Below are positions 8,807 to 17,260 of a DNA stretch of 64,000 nt, piece after piece. This stretch comes from CBDFGE01 sp965247055 (lineage in GTDB: Bacteria > Chloroflexota > Dehalococcoidia > Lucifugimonadales > JAGWBF01). Position numbers and translations under genes: made by a program. The notes beneath the pieces are model-generated. The model saw nothing but the letters and a program-made list of their open reading frames with translations. It was not told the DNA's origin and did no database searches. Every line of letters begins with the position of its first letter. The first letter of the stretch is position 1. The stretch lies in contig CBDFGE010000003.1 of NCBI GenBank assembly GCA_965247055.1, positions 1-64,000 of the forward strand, read 5' to 3'.

Positions 8807-9759
8807 TCCGGGTCGAAAGGCTAAAGAAGTATTTCCCCGTCACCAAGGGCCTGATATTCATGAAGACCATCGGCCACGTCCAGGCGGTGGACGGGGTAAA
8901 CTTCTCCATCAACGAAGGGGAAACCCTGGGGCTGGTGGGTGAGTCGGGATGCGGCAAGACGACCACGGCCAAGCTGATACTGCGCCTGGAGACGCCCACC
9001 GAAGGGCAGATCCTCCTGGACGGCAAGGACATCCAGGGCTTCCGGGGCCCGGACTTGAAGGAGTACAGGACCCAGGTCCAGGCCGTGTTCCAGGACCCCT
9101 GGTCCTCTCTGAGCCCGCGGATGAGGGTCAGGGACATCGTATCCGAGGCCCTGGTGGAGAACCGCCACGTATCACGGAAGGAAAAGGACGAGCGCGTTGC
9201 GTACGTGATGGACCAGGTGGGGCTTCACCCAGGGCAGGCCAACCTGTACCCCCACGAGTTCAGCGGCGGGCAGAGGCAGCGGGTGGCCGTCGCCAGCGCC
9301 CTTGCCTCTTCCCCCAAGCTCATCATCCTGGACGAGCCCGTGTCCGCCCTGGATGTCTCCATTAGGGCCCAGGTGATGAACCTGCTGGTAGACCTTCAGT
9401 CCGAAACGGGCGTTGCCTATCTGCTGGTAGCCCACAACCTGGCCACGGTGCGGTACATGTCCCATCAAACGGCCGTCATGTATCTGGGCCAGATCGTGGA
9501 GTCCTCCCCTACTGAGGAGTTGTACGAGAACCCGCTCCACCCCTACACCAAGGCGCTGTTCTCGGCGGCGCTGCCGTCTCATCCCGACGTGGAGAGGGAG
9601 GAGATCGTTCTTACGGGGGAGGTCCCATCGCCCATCAACCCTCCCTCGGGCTGCCGGTTCCACCCTCGGTGCCCCTTCGTTATGGCGAAATGCGCCGTGG
9701 AGGTGCCGGTGTGGAAGGACATGGGCAACAACCACCAGGTAGCCTGCCACTTGTATTAA
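8791..9759 (+). CDS. Oligopeptide/dipeptide ABC transporter ATP-binding protein (OppF/DppF type)
   Basis: Second ATPase, 322 residues, expected to dimerise with the OppD-type protein. The start is GTG at 8791, chosen because GGAGGAGCC lies directly upstream and the protein then begins VAKELIRVERLKKYF as in the family. It overlaps the previous gene by 16 bases, implying coupled translation. Motifs are Walker A GESGCGKT, Q-loop VFQDPWSSL, signature FSGGQRQRV, Walker B IILDEPVSALD, and the C-terminal SGCRFHPRCP. The 300 bases after it (9760-10060) show no supported gene. Confidence 0.93.
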   Translation: MAKELIRVERLKKYFPVTKGLIFMKTIGHVQAVDGVNFSINEGETLGLVGESGCGKTTTAKLILRLETPTEGQILLDGKDIQGFRGPDLKEYRTQVQAVFQDPWSSLSPRMRVRDIVSEALVENRHVSRKEKDERVAYVMDQVGLHPGQANLYPHEFSGGQRQRVAVASALASSPKLIILDEPVSALDVSIRAQVMNLLVDLQSETGVAYLLVAHNLATVRYMSHQTAVMYLGQIVESSPTEELYENPLHPYTKALFSAALPSHPDVEREEIVLTGEVPSPINPPSGCRFHPRCPFVMAKCAVEVPVWKDMGNNHQVACHLY

Positions 9760-10060
9760 GGGCTACGGCCCAGCAAGCCCTCCAGGACCGCCCCCCGGGG
9801 GCGCCCATCGCCGGGCACCAGCCTCCCTCACCCAGGGCGTGGGACACCACCGCCACCGAAGTTCCAGGACGGGCATCGCCTTGCTTTCACACCAGCCGTA
9901 CAATACAAGCTACGGGCCATGGCGGACGGGCCAGGACCTGGTGCATCCGATCACAACCGTAAGCGGGTACCGAGGGATTACGTGCCCTGACCCTGGAGGG
10001 GCTGCCCCCGTTTGGGCGGCCTCTTACAGCGGGGGGTAGTGGGATAGCCGGGGCATAGAA

Positions 10061-10153
10061 GTGCGGCACTGGTTTCTTATCGTGGGGATACTCGCGGCGT
10101 TGCTGTTTCTCGCCGCCCTCATAAGCTTTCGAGTTACGGGGCTACCAGTGTGA
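10061..10153 (+). CDS. Possible 30-residue single-span membrane peptide
   Basis: A GTG-initiated frame reads VRHWFLIVGILAALLFLAAL then ISFRVTGLPV and stops at TGA 10151-10153. Almost the whole peptide is one hydrophobic helix with a charged N-terminus. The ribosome binding site is weak (GGGGCATAGAA). It ends 20 bases from the converging minus-strand gene. It may be a genuine small membrane protein or chance; I do not recognise it. Confidence 0.3.
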   Translation: MRHWFLIVGILAALLFLAALISFRVTGLPV

Positions 10154-10172
10154 CCCCCGGTGAGCACGAGGG

Positions 10173-10628
10173 CTAGGCCCTCCCGGAGGCCATCTCCTCG
10201 AACCTGCGCCGGACGGCGGCGGGCTCGACGGTAACGGCCAGGTAGCCGTCCTGACCGGGCTCGAAGGCCGCGTCCTGGTGGAACTCCCGGGCCAGCCGGG
10301 CGACCAGGTCCTCCAGGTCTGGGGGCGACATAGCGGCAAGGATATCCCCCAGGATGCCCCTGATCTCGGCGGCCAGCATCTCCCGCTCGACGGCGCTCCG
10401 CTGGACGTCCTCTATAGCCTCAAGATGCCTGCCCAGGTAGCACCCGCCAAAGTACATCACCTCGTACTCCCGGTCCTCCCACATCTGCTTCCCCTGCCAC
10501 TTGGGGACCAGCTCGCGCTCGGCCACATAGGCCCTGACCGCGTCGTCCTCCGGCTCGGGGTCGGCGCTGGGAAACGCCAGGAGTACCGAGTGCATGAAGA
10601 ACTCTTTTGGCCCTACCTTTATGCGCAT
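10173..10628 (-). CDS. Hypothetical protein, last gene of a four-gene operon
   Basis: I do not recognise this 151-residue acidic protein. The ATG at 10628 is preferred to earlier in-frame starts because those would lie inside the upstream gene. Visible features are an amphipathic C-terminal half (EMLAAEIRGILGDILAAM and DLEDLVARLAREFH) and a central DREYEVMYFGGCYLGRHLE stretch with one Cys. No signal peptide or membrane span is seen. It begins 13 bases after the ketopantoate-reductase-like stop, so it is presumably made from the same transcript. Confidence 0.65.
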   Translation of the reverse strand: MRIKVGPKEFFMHSVLLAFPSADPEPEDDAVRAYVAERELVPKWQGKQMWEDREYEVMYFGGCYLGRHLEAIEDVQRSAVEREMLAAEIRGILGDILAAMSPPDLEDLVARLAREFHQDAAFEPGQDGYLAVTVEPAAVRRRFEEMASGRA

Positions 10629-10641
10629 CTCTTCCGGCGGG

Positions 10642-11688
10642 TCACAGGCCGGCTTCCTTGAGTACCCGGTCCAAGTTGGAGGGATCGGGGGCCAGGAGGC
10701 CCGCGTCCACCTCCCGCATCGCCCTGGTGATGGCGGCACTGGCGGGCGTACCGACCCCCGCCTCCTGCCCCTTTTTCACCACGTAGCCATTCATGTAGTC
10801 TATCTCCGTCCGGCGGCCCTTCTTCACGTCCTGGGCCATAGAGGCGTGCCAGTCGAGCTTGTCGCTCCTCGCTGCCTGGCTGGCGTCGATCTCCTCGAAA
10901 ACGTCTCCCTCGCCGGCCCTGGCCCAGGTCTTCGCGTCGAATCCGGCTACCGGCTCCACCACGTAGTTCAGGGCCGTACCCACCATGACCGTCTCCCGGG
11001 CCAGGTGGATGCGCAGAGTACGGGCCCGCGGGTCCCCGGCCATGCCCATAGAGCCCAGTCCGGAGACACCGCTGACGGGATTGCTCATCGCGTTCTGGGC
11101 CAGTTTGGCCCACCTCTCACCCCAGATGTTACTGGTCACCCTCGCCCCGTCGATGGTGCTCACCATGCCTGCAAGGTGCTCCACCCGGGGGGTGACCCTG
11201 CCGCTGGTCTCGCCCACCCGAAACACGTCGTGCCCGTGGTCCCTCCCCACCGGGCCTCCTCTTGTCACGTGCCCCGGCTCCCACAGGGCCACCTCGATAT
11301 GGGACATGACACAGGGCACCTCCCGGCGGTAGCCCACGATGGAGGCGATAAGCTCGTCATTCATGCAGTTCTGGGAGGAGGCGACGTAGCCGGTGGGACT
11401 CAGGAGACCTTTGATGAAGTGGGTGGCCCACTCGGTATCGTAGGACTTGACGGCAAGGAAGACAATATCGAAGGCCTCTCGAATGCCCTGGACTTCCGTG
11501 AGGTGCAGTGCCTTCACCGGCACGGTGAAGTCTCCCTGGCTGCCACTGGCCCGGAGCCCCCTGCTCTTCATCACCTCCACGTGCTCCGGCCACTGGTCTA
11601 TCAAGGTCACATCTTCGCCCTCCTGCGTCAGGAAGGCCCCGATATAGCTCCCGGCGGCACCCGCCCCCATGATACCTATCCTGGTCAT
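10642..11688 (-). CDS. Ketopantoate reductase-like (PanE/ApbA family) oxidoreductase
   Basis: NAD(P)-dependent 6-phosphogluconate-dehydrogenase-fold enzyme of 348 residues. It opens with the Rossmann motif RIGIMGAGAAGSYIGAFL and has a central FLAVKSYDT motif, as in 2-dehydropantoate 2-reductases. The C-terminal helical domain contains KLAQNAMSNPVSGVSG and KGRRTEIDYMNGYVV, the family's usual substrate-side signatures. The neighbours are a hydrolase and a nitroreductase rather than panB/panC, so a catabolic 2-oxoacid reductase role is as likely as pantothenate synthesis. Confidence 0.88.
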   Translation of the reverse strand: MTRIGIMGAGAAGSYIGAFLTQEGEDVTLIDQWPEHVEVMKSRGLRASGSQGDFTVPVKALHLTEVQGIREAFDIVFLAVKSYDTEWATHFIKGLLSPTGYVASSQNCMNDELIASIVGYRREVPCVMSHIEVALWEPGHVTRGGPVGRDHGHDVFRVGETSGRVTPRVEHLAGMVSTIDGARVTSNIWGERWAKLAQNAMSNPVSGVSGLGSMGMAGDPRARTLRIHLARETVMVGTALNYVVEPVAGFDAKTWARAGEGDVFEEIDASQAARSDKLDWHASMAQDVKKGRRTEIDYMNGYVVKKGQEAGVGTPASAAITRAMREVDAGLLAPDPSNLDRVLKEAGL

Positions 11689-11711
11689 GTTACCACTCTA
11701 ACTCTACACAC

Positions 11712-12299
11712 TTAATCCAGCCAGCGAACGAACTCCTTGGCCCCGGTGCGGCGGGAGACGGGGGCCTCATCGGGAAAGCCCACGGACAGCATCACGGCCA
11801 GCTCCCAGTCGGGATCGGCCCCCAGAGTCGCCTTGAGCTCGGGATGGCGGGTGCGCCCGCCGGTCTCCCAGGTCACCGCCAGGCCCTCTGCGTACCCGGC
11901 CAGGGATAAGTTATAGGCGGCGCAGATAACCGAGGCGTAGTTCTCCTGGGTAACCTCTTCGTTGGGCCCGGGGACACAGTAGACGTATATGACGATGGGC
12001 GGCTCGAGCACCGCCCGGCGTATCGCCTCCGCTCGGTCCGGGTTGTTGGAGCGCTGCAGAGTGACCTCGTAGGCCTGGTCGGCCACTATCTTGCTGGCCC
12101 TGCTCCCCTTCTTAACCACGAAAAGACGCCAGGGCTCGGTCAGGCGGTGGTTGGGTGCCCACACCGAGGCGTCCAGCATCCGCTCCAGGGCGGCGGCTGG
12201 GACCGGCTGGTCCTTGTACTTCCATGCCATCCGGCGGCCGTACATCGCCTGATAGACGCTCACGCCCGTGTGGGGAACTACGCTCTGGTCGCTATCCAT
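11712..12299 (-). CDS. Nitroreductase family protein
   Basis: Probable FMN-dependent NAD(P)H oxidoreductase of 195 residues. The ATG at 12299 begins MDSDQSVVPHTGVSVYQAMYGRRMAWKYKD. It shows the FMN-binding start RRMAWKY, the WAPNHRLTEPWRLFVV motif and a C-terminal AVMLSVGFPDE that corresponds to the family's usual VG.P element. It sits between an alpha/beta hydrolase and a ketopantoate-reductase-like gene on one transcript, suggesting a reductive step in breakdown of an unknown compound. Confidence 0.88.
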   Translation of the reverse strand: MDSDQSVVPHTGVSVYQAMYGRRMAWKYKDQPVPAAALERMLDASVWAPNHRLTEPWRLFVVKKGSRASKIVADQAYEVTLQRSNNPDRAEAIRRAVLEPPIVIYVYCVPGPNEEVTQENYASVICAAYNLSLAGYAEGLAVTWETGGRTRHPELKATLGADPDWELAVMLSVGFPDEAPVSRRTGAKEFVRWLD

Positions 12300-12368
12300 G
12301 GCCCGCTCCTCCACGGAAGCCCCGGGAGGGGGCCCCGCAAAACGTACGGAGGGCACCCTCCGCTATCT

Positions 12369-13181
12369 TCATCTGTCGGGCAGATAGCCTACGCGTCCCA
12401 GGAAATCGAAGACCTCCTGGGAGAACGCCTCGGGGTCGCGGGCGGGAAGCTGGCCCCATGGTCTGTCGATCACCCGCCCTTCGCCACGGGGCGTCAGCTC
12501 CACCGACCGTTCGTTGGCGGGCCGCAGGACGTCCCCCTCGGTAACCAGGAACATGGTGGGGCACTCCACCCGGGGAAGCAGGAGGTCAGCATGGAAATTG
12601 AAAGCCGCCTGGTATGCCCAGGTGTACCGGCTACCCACCCTCAGGAACTCGGTGCTGGCCAGGTCGAGGAGCCAGGGCGGGGTGTCCTTGCCCCAGATCC
12701 GCTGGTACCGGGCCCAAAGCCAGGCCAGGTGGCCTCCATCGGGCACCACTTCGAAGGGCTCCAGATAGACATCCAGCCCCCACCGGCGCCGCGCTTCGTC
12801 GAAGAGGGGACATCCCAGCACCACCAGGGCAGGCACGCGCTCGGGGTGGTCCACCGCCAGCTGGATGGCGACGGCGCCGCCGGTGTGGTTCCCCACCAAC
12901 GGCGCGGGTCCCAAATCCAGTGCGTCCAGGAAGAGGGCCATCCGCTCAGCGTAGCCGGCAATGGATAGTGGCTCCGGGGGAGGCGTGGAGGTGCTGTAAC
13001 CGGGAAGGTCCGGCGCGATGGCCCGAAGGCGGCGGCCCAGGACAGGTAAGGCCCTCTCGTATATCCTTCCCGTGATGGGGCTTTCGTGGAAGAGGACGAC
13101 GGGTGGGCCGGACCCCGCCTCGCGGTAGTGTATCTGCCCCAGGGGGGTCTCGGCATACGCGTAGTGAATGTTCGGGTCCAT
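12369..13181 (-). CDS. Alpha/beta-fold hydrolase with GNHTG in place of the nucleophile motif
   Basis: Soluble 270-residue alpha/beta hydrolase, first gene of the four-gene operon. The ATG at 13181 gives MDPNIHYAYAETPLGQIHYREAG. The oxyanion region PVVLFHESP and a lid-containing middle section are visible. The nucleophile elbow, normally G-x-S/D-x-G, reads GNHTG (97-101), so the expected nucleophile is His99. Subfamilies with a GxHTG elbow exist to my memory, but hydrolytic activity is uncertain. A clear promoter lies about 90 bases upstream. Confidence 0.87.
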   Translation of the reverse strand: MDPNIHYAYAETPLGQIHYREAGSGPPVVLFHESPITGRIYERALPVLGRRLRAIAPDLPGYSTSTPPPEPLSIAGYAERMALFLDALDLGPAPLVGNHTGGAVAIQLAVDHPERVPALVVLGCPLFDEARRRWGLDVYLEPFEVVPDGGHLAWLWARYQRIWGKDTPPWLLDLASTEFLRVGSRYTWAYQAAFNFHADLLLPRVECPTMFLVTEGDVLRPANERSVELTPRGEGRVIDRPWGQLPARDPEAFSQEVFDFLGRVGYLPDR

Positions 13182-13267
13182 CCTTCCCCTTTCCGCCGCC
13201 CGCATCCTCCCGGACCCTTCCAGGCCCCCGTCTGACACTCGGACTCGTGCGTCGCGGGATAGACGCT

Positions 13268-13296
13268 AGTGTAATCGGGCCTCCCCTTGCTGTCAA
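13268..13296 (-). promoter_or_regulatory. Promoter of the hydrolase-nitroreductase-reductase operon
   Basis: On the minus strand TTGACA (13291-13296), 17-base spacer, TACACT (13268-13273). It drives the run from 13181 down to 10173. Confidence 0.7.
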
Positions 13297-13457
13297 CACA
13301 ACACGGACTGTTGACGGTGGCGCGGAGCCGGGGCAGGCGCCGGTGCATACCCCTAGGCGAATCCCCAAAACGGCATTACACTGTGGAGGACACCTCGGGT
13401 CCCACCGGACCGCCGAAGAGCCTGCCCGGAGGGGCATCAAAGGCAAGGAGGAGTGCA

Positions 13458-14576
13458 ATGGCGACGAGCGCTATCCCGCTGGTGAAGCAAGTTGGCCGCA
13501 TCCAATCCATGACCGTTCCCCTGGACAGGGAGCAGGAGAGGAGGTTCCAGCACCTGATGGAGGAGGTGATAATGATCGACCTCCATCAGCACCCGATGGT
13601 TTTGCCCGAGGAGTTCGGCCGCTACTGGGAGTACCTGCGCGGTGACAGCTATACCTGGGGGTACGAAGCGGTGCGTCACGGGGGGTTTACCGCTGTGGGG
13701 ACGGCCAACGTACATAGAGGCATGCTGAACACCAACGAGATGTCCTTCATCCGGTTCGACGACCTGCTGGACGAGATCAGCATGATGCTGTCGGACATGG
13801 AGCGGCACCCCGAGGTGGCCAAGGTCAGCAACGCCGAGGAGATCGAGAGGGCGAAGCAGCAGGGCAAGGTAGGTTTTTTCCCGACGGTGGAGCACCTGGC
13901 CATCGGCAGCGAGTTGCAGCGTGTGGACGTGCTCTACAATGCAGGGATCCGGCTGGCGGGTCTGACCTACAGCCGCAAGAGCTACATCGGGGACGGCATC
14001 TTCGAGCGTAACGACGGAGGGCTGAGCGAGCTCGGGATAGAGGTGGTCCGGAGGATGAACGATCTGGGAATGGTGGTCGACGTATCCCACGCATCTTTCC
14101 GCACGGCGATGGACGCCATCGAGGTCTCCCAGACTCCGGTGACCTTCAGCCACGACGGGTCTTACACGCTGGGCAAGGCAAGCTATCAAGCACGGAGGCT
14201 ACGCAAGGACGAAGAACTGGTGGCCTGCGCGCAAAAAGGGGGCATCATCGGGATCACGGCGGTCCCCAACAGGTTGAGCAACGATCCGGAGCAGAGCATC
14301 GAGTGCGTGCTGGACCATTACGACTACATGGTGAAGCTGGTGGGAGCGGACCACGTGGCCATAGGGACGGATTCCAGCGTCGGGGACACGATTGGTATCG
14401 GCAGGTTTGTCATGGGGCGAGACCCGACCCCCGCGCCTTACATCAACGGGCTGGAGTCGCCGGCGGACGGGAAGAACGTCCTCCGCGGCCTCATATCACG
14501 GGGTTACTCCGACGGGGACATCAAGAAGATCGCGGGCGGAAACGCCCTGGCCTTCTTCCGGCGTATCATGGCGTAG
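13458..14576 (+). CDS. Membrane dipeptidase (peptidase M19, renal dipeptidase family)
   Basis: Zinc-dependent dipeptidase of 372 residues, probably cytoplasmic since no signal peptide is present. The ATG at 13458 is preceded by AAGGAGGAG. Metal-site motifs are IDLHQHPM near the N-terminus, a Glu in FPTVEHLAIG, VVDVSHAS and VTFSHDGS, followed by HVAIGTDSS with the Asp. The end IKKIAGGNALAFFRRI is typical of the family, where the last helix packs on the TIM barrel. It diverges from the alpha/beta hydrolase operon and converges on the isopropylmalate-synthase-like gene. Confidence 0.9.
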   Translation: MATSAIPLVKQVGRIQSMTVPLDREQERRFQHLMEEVIMIDLHQHPMVLPEEFGRYWEYLRGDSYTWGYEAVRHGGFTAVGTANVHRGMLNTNEMSFIRFDDLLDEISMMLSDMERHPEVAKVSNAEEIERAKQQGKVGFFPTVEHLAIGSELQRVDVLYNAGIRLAGLTYSRKSYIGDGIFERNDGGLSELGIEVVRRMNDLGMVVDVSHASFRTAMDAIEVSQTPVTFSHDGSYTLGKASYQARRLRKDEELVACAQKGGIIGITAVPNRLSNDPEQSIECVLDHYDYMVKLVGADHVAIGTDSSVGDTIGIGRFVMGRDPTPAPYINGLESPADGKNVLRGLISRGYSDGDIKKIAGGNALAFFRRIMA

Positions 14577-14594
14577 GCCGGGTCCCCCGCCCGG

Positions 14595-15785
14595 CTACAG
14601 GCCGCGGATCATCTCGGCGAACTCGCCATCGCTGATGCCGCGCTTATGGGCGACGGCCCGCTGGTTGATCATCTCCACCAGAACCGGTACCGCGCTTTCG
14701 GACGCCTGCAAGCCCAGCTCCACCAGTTTCGCCCTAACCCCCGTGGGCCCGGTGCCACGGTCGAGCTTGAGGACCCGCCGGTGGCCCACCAGGTCGGGGC
14801 TGTAGGGCTCGAACAGGTCCGGCCCATGCTCCATGACCTGGACGTGTATCTCCAGCTTCTGGGCGAAGACATTCTCCCCTACCACGGCCTTGGAGGCCGG
14901 GATGGGCACCCCCGTGAGCCGGTGAACGAGTTGGGCCAGGTCGAAAAGCTGGGTGGTGTCGATGCCGGTGTCGATGCCGTAGAGGCCCTCCAGCGCCAGC
15001 ACCAGCTCCTCGAGGGGCGTGCCTCCGGCCCGCTCTCCGAGTCCCAGGACGCTGACGTCCACCCTTTGCGCGCCCTCTTCGAGGGCCGCGAGGGCCAGGG
15101 CCACCGATAGGCCGAAGTCGTGGTGGGCGTGGATGCCCACGGGCACGTCCACCGCCTCCAGCGCCAGGCGCACCAGGTAGCGAATGGCGGATGGCTTGGC
15201 CACTCCCAGGGAGTCCGAGACCCCGACCTCCTGGGCCCCCGCCTGGGTGGCCGCAGCCCAGCACCGGCACAGGTACTGGGGGTCGGCGCCGGTGACAAAG
15301 GAGGGCTCGAAGGCTACGGTGGGGACCTCACGCCTGCGAGCGTAGTCGATGACCCGGCAGGCGACATCGATGGCCTCCTCACGATTGAGCCCCAGGGCCC
15401 CGAGCATGGGGTCGGAGGTTCGCATGAGGACCGCCAGCACGTCCACGCCCGCGTCGGCGGCACGGTCAACGGCCTGCTGCCAGTCGTGGCTGAAGGCCAC
15501 ACACAGCATGGAGAGCTGGGCTTCGACGCCCGCCCGCTTGATGGCGGCCACGGCATCATCGTCGCGCCCGGCAAACCCCACCTGGATGAGGGGGACGCGC
15601 ACGGTGTCCAGCCCGCGCGCTACCTCTACCCTGTCCTCGACACTGAAGGCCACTTCCGCAGCCTGCTCACCTTCGCGGAGGGTCGTATCCTGGAGCACAA
15701 TGGGCAGGCGGAACTTCTCGCCACTGGGCACCTCCTCCAGGAAGTTCAACGGGCTGGTGTGATAGCGGCTGTCTGGCTGGGGCAT
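14595..15785 (-). CDS. 2-Isopropylmalate synthase/homocitrate synthase-like (DRE-TIM) enzyme
   Basis: Acetyl-CoA-dependent condensing enzyme or pyruvate-carboxyltransferase-like lyase of 396 residues. The ATG at 15785 has GGAGGAG just upstream. The DRE-TIM signature is LQDTTLREGEQA, with GVSDSLGVAKP and HAHHDFGLSVA as further active-site strands and GLGERAGGTPLEEL near the barrel end. The C-terminal regulatory LeuA dimer domain is absent, so it is shorter than LeuA and resembles NifV/citramalate-type enzymes. It lies 65 bases after a branched-chain aminotransferase on the same strand, suggesting a 2-oxoacid pathway. Confidence 0.85.
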   Translation of the reverse strand: MPQPDSRYHTSPLNFLEEVPSGEKFRLPIVLQDTTLREGEQAAEVAFSVEDRVEVARGLDTVRVPLIQVGFAGRDDDAVAAIKRAGVEAQLSMLCVAFSHDWQQAVDRAADAGVDVLAVLMRTSDPMLGALGLNREEAIDVACRVIDYARRREVPTVAFEPSFVTGADPQYLCRCWAAATQAGAQEVGVSDSLGVAKPSAIRYLVRLALEAVDVPVGIHAHHDFGLSVALALAALEEGAQRVDVSVLGLGERAGGTPLEELVLALEGLYGIDTGIDTTQLFDLAQLVHRLTGVPIPASKAVVGENVFAQKLEIHVQVMEHGPDLFEPYSPDLVGHRRVLKLDRGTGPTGVRAKLVELGLQASESAVPVLVEMINQRAVAHKRGISDGEFAEMIRGL

Positions 15786-15850
15786 TGGCTCCTCCAAGCT
15801 GGACAGTTGGTACGACACTGGAGAGAGGAAGCGCGGCCCGACCACTACAC

Positions 15851-16780
15851 CTAACCCCCGTCATCCTCGAGACGGGCCTGTTGAAGCGCCTGGTCCGCTA
15901 TGTCCATCCCCACCATCTCACTCCAGGCGGCAAGCAACCTTTGGGTGATGGGTCCGGGCACCTCGCCTCTGATTGGGCGTTTGTCTATGCGGGCCACCGG
16001 CAACACGCAATAGATTGTGTTGGTCAGGAAAGCCTCGTCCGCGGTGTAGGCGTCATAGGGTTGCAGGTCTTCCTCCGACGTCGGCATCCCCAGCTTCTTG
16101 GCCAGCTCCAAGATATCCAGTCTGGCGACTCCCTGTAGGATGGCACGGTCCGTCGGAGTGCGTATCACTCCATCGGTCACGATGAAAAAGTTTCCCGACG
16201 TATTCTCCGATATGTTGCCGTCCGTGTCCAGGAGAACAGCGTGGGCCTCCGGGTCGACGTCGGACGCCTCCAGCTCCGCCAGGGAGAAGTTCATGCGGCT
16301 GTAATGCTTGACCTTGGGGTCCAGGGACTGGGGAGAGTAGCCCCGAGTTGGAGGGAACACCACCTGACAGCCCGTCTGGTAGTCGCGGGCGTGCCCCTTG
16401 AACTTGATCGGTATGACCGAAACGCAGACAATGGCGGGAGCTTCCTCGGTGATCCTGGCGAGGGTATGGGCGTAACCGCGGACCACGGTCTGCCACACGA
16501 CGAAGTCTCCCCCGGCGTCTCGTAGAGGCTGGTTGCGATCGATCACCTCGCGGGTTACCGCCTCCATCTTTTCGATGCTCATGCCCGGGTCGATACGCGC
16601 GAAGGTCAGAGAGCGGTACAGGCGGTCCACGTGCTCTTTGAGCCGGTGGACCTTACCGTTGAAGGTCCTGGACACATCGAACACGCTATCGCCCCTCAGG
16701 AAACCACGGTGGGCGATATGGACGTTGCATTGGCTGTCGGGAATATACTCACCATTAAAGTACGAAATGGGCTCGGTCAT
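15851..16780 (-). CDS. Class IV (branched-chain-type) aminotransferase, copy 1
   Basis: PLP-dependent fold-type IV transaminase of 309 residues. It starts MTEPISYFNGEYIPDSQ; the catalytic Lys lies in LDPKVKHYSRMNF, and NISENTSGNFFIV and ILQGVARLDILELA are the phosphate-binding and cofactor loops. A close paralogue occurs at 25905-26810. This copy is the first gene of an operon with the isopropylmalate-synthase-like gene. Substrate could be a branched-chain or other D/L amino acid. Confidence 0.92.
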   Translation of the reverse strand: MTEPISYFNGEYIPDSQCNVHIAHRGFLRGDSVFDVSRTFNGKVHRLKEHVDRLYRSLTFARIDPGMSIEKMEAVTREVIDRNQPLRDAGGDFVVWQTVVRGYAHTLARITEEAPAIVCVSVIPIKFKGHARDYQTGCQVVFPPTRGYSPQSLDPKVKHYSRMNFSLAELEASDVDPEAHAVLLDTDGNISENTSGNFFIVTDGVIRTPTDRAILQGVARLDILELAKKLGMPTSEEDLQPYDAYTADEAFLTNTIYCVLPVARIDKRPIRGEVPGPITQRLLAAWSEMVGMDIADQALQQARLEDDGG

Positions 16781-16816
16781 CTCTGCACTCCTCCACTAGC
16801 GTTGTCTCCTTGCCCT

Positions 16817-16845
16817 AGGATACTCGCCAGGCCGCGGCTAGGCAA
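16817..16845 (-). promoter_or_regulatory. Promoter of aminotransferase copy 1
   Basis: Minus-strand TTGCCT (16840-16845), 17-base spacer, TATCCT (16817-16822), 36 bases before the start codon. Confidence 0.5.
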
Positions 16846-16850
16846 CCCCT

Positions 16851-16952
16851 TCACGTGGGGAGGCAGTATATCTTGGCGGCGTTCTCACCCGGTATCTTCC
16901 GCTGGGAGCTTTCCGGGAGACCCTTGATATGTTCCTTGAGTTTCCCTAACAC
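16851..16952 (-). pseudogene. Amidohydrolase C-terminal remnant
   Basis: A 33-codon open stretch ending TGA (16851-16853) reads KLKEHIKGLPESSQRKIPGE followed by NAAKIYCLPT. This is the typical last helix of amidohydrolase family 2 proteins (LPESxRxKIxGENAAKLY). The rest of the gene is missing. The remaining bases to 17100 hold nothing I recognise. Confidence 0.65.
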
Positions 16953-17260
16953 TCAGGGACAAGCGGACGTCATGATGCCCATATCTGCTAGCGCGCCGTA
17001 CCAGAGCTGGCGGTCGGGCGGTGGGACTGTAAGGAAGAGTGATCTCCAGCGGTAGCTAGCGATCTGCATCAGTGATGCCGCTTTCGGATGAACTAGTAGA
17101 GTCCCAGGAAGTGGTGTAAGAAGAGGAGGGGGTCTGGAGTAAGAGAGACCACCGCGTCATCCTTAGCGGGCAAAGAAGAAAGCTCGAGAAAGGAGGACAA
17201 CGGTGGTCAAGGAAAGGATGGACCTGCTGGAGTTGTTGCGCAATCAAGTGGACCCCATGA

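Noticed and set aside
10594..11715. Long plus-strand open frame opposite the ketopantoate-reductase-like gene
   Set aside because: It is the antisense shadow of a well-conserved gene; its translation has His/Gly/Pro-rich low complexity typical of GC-rich reverse frames.
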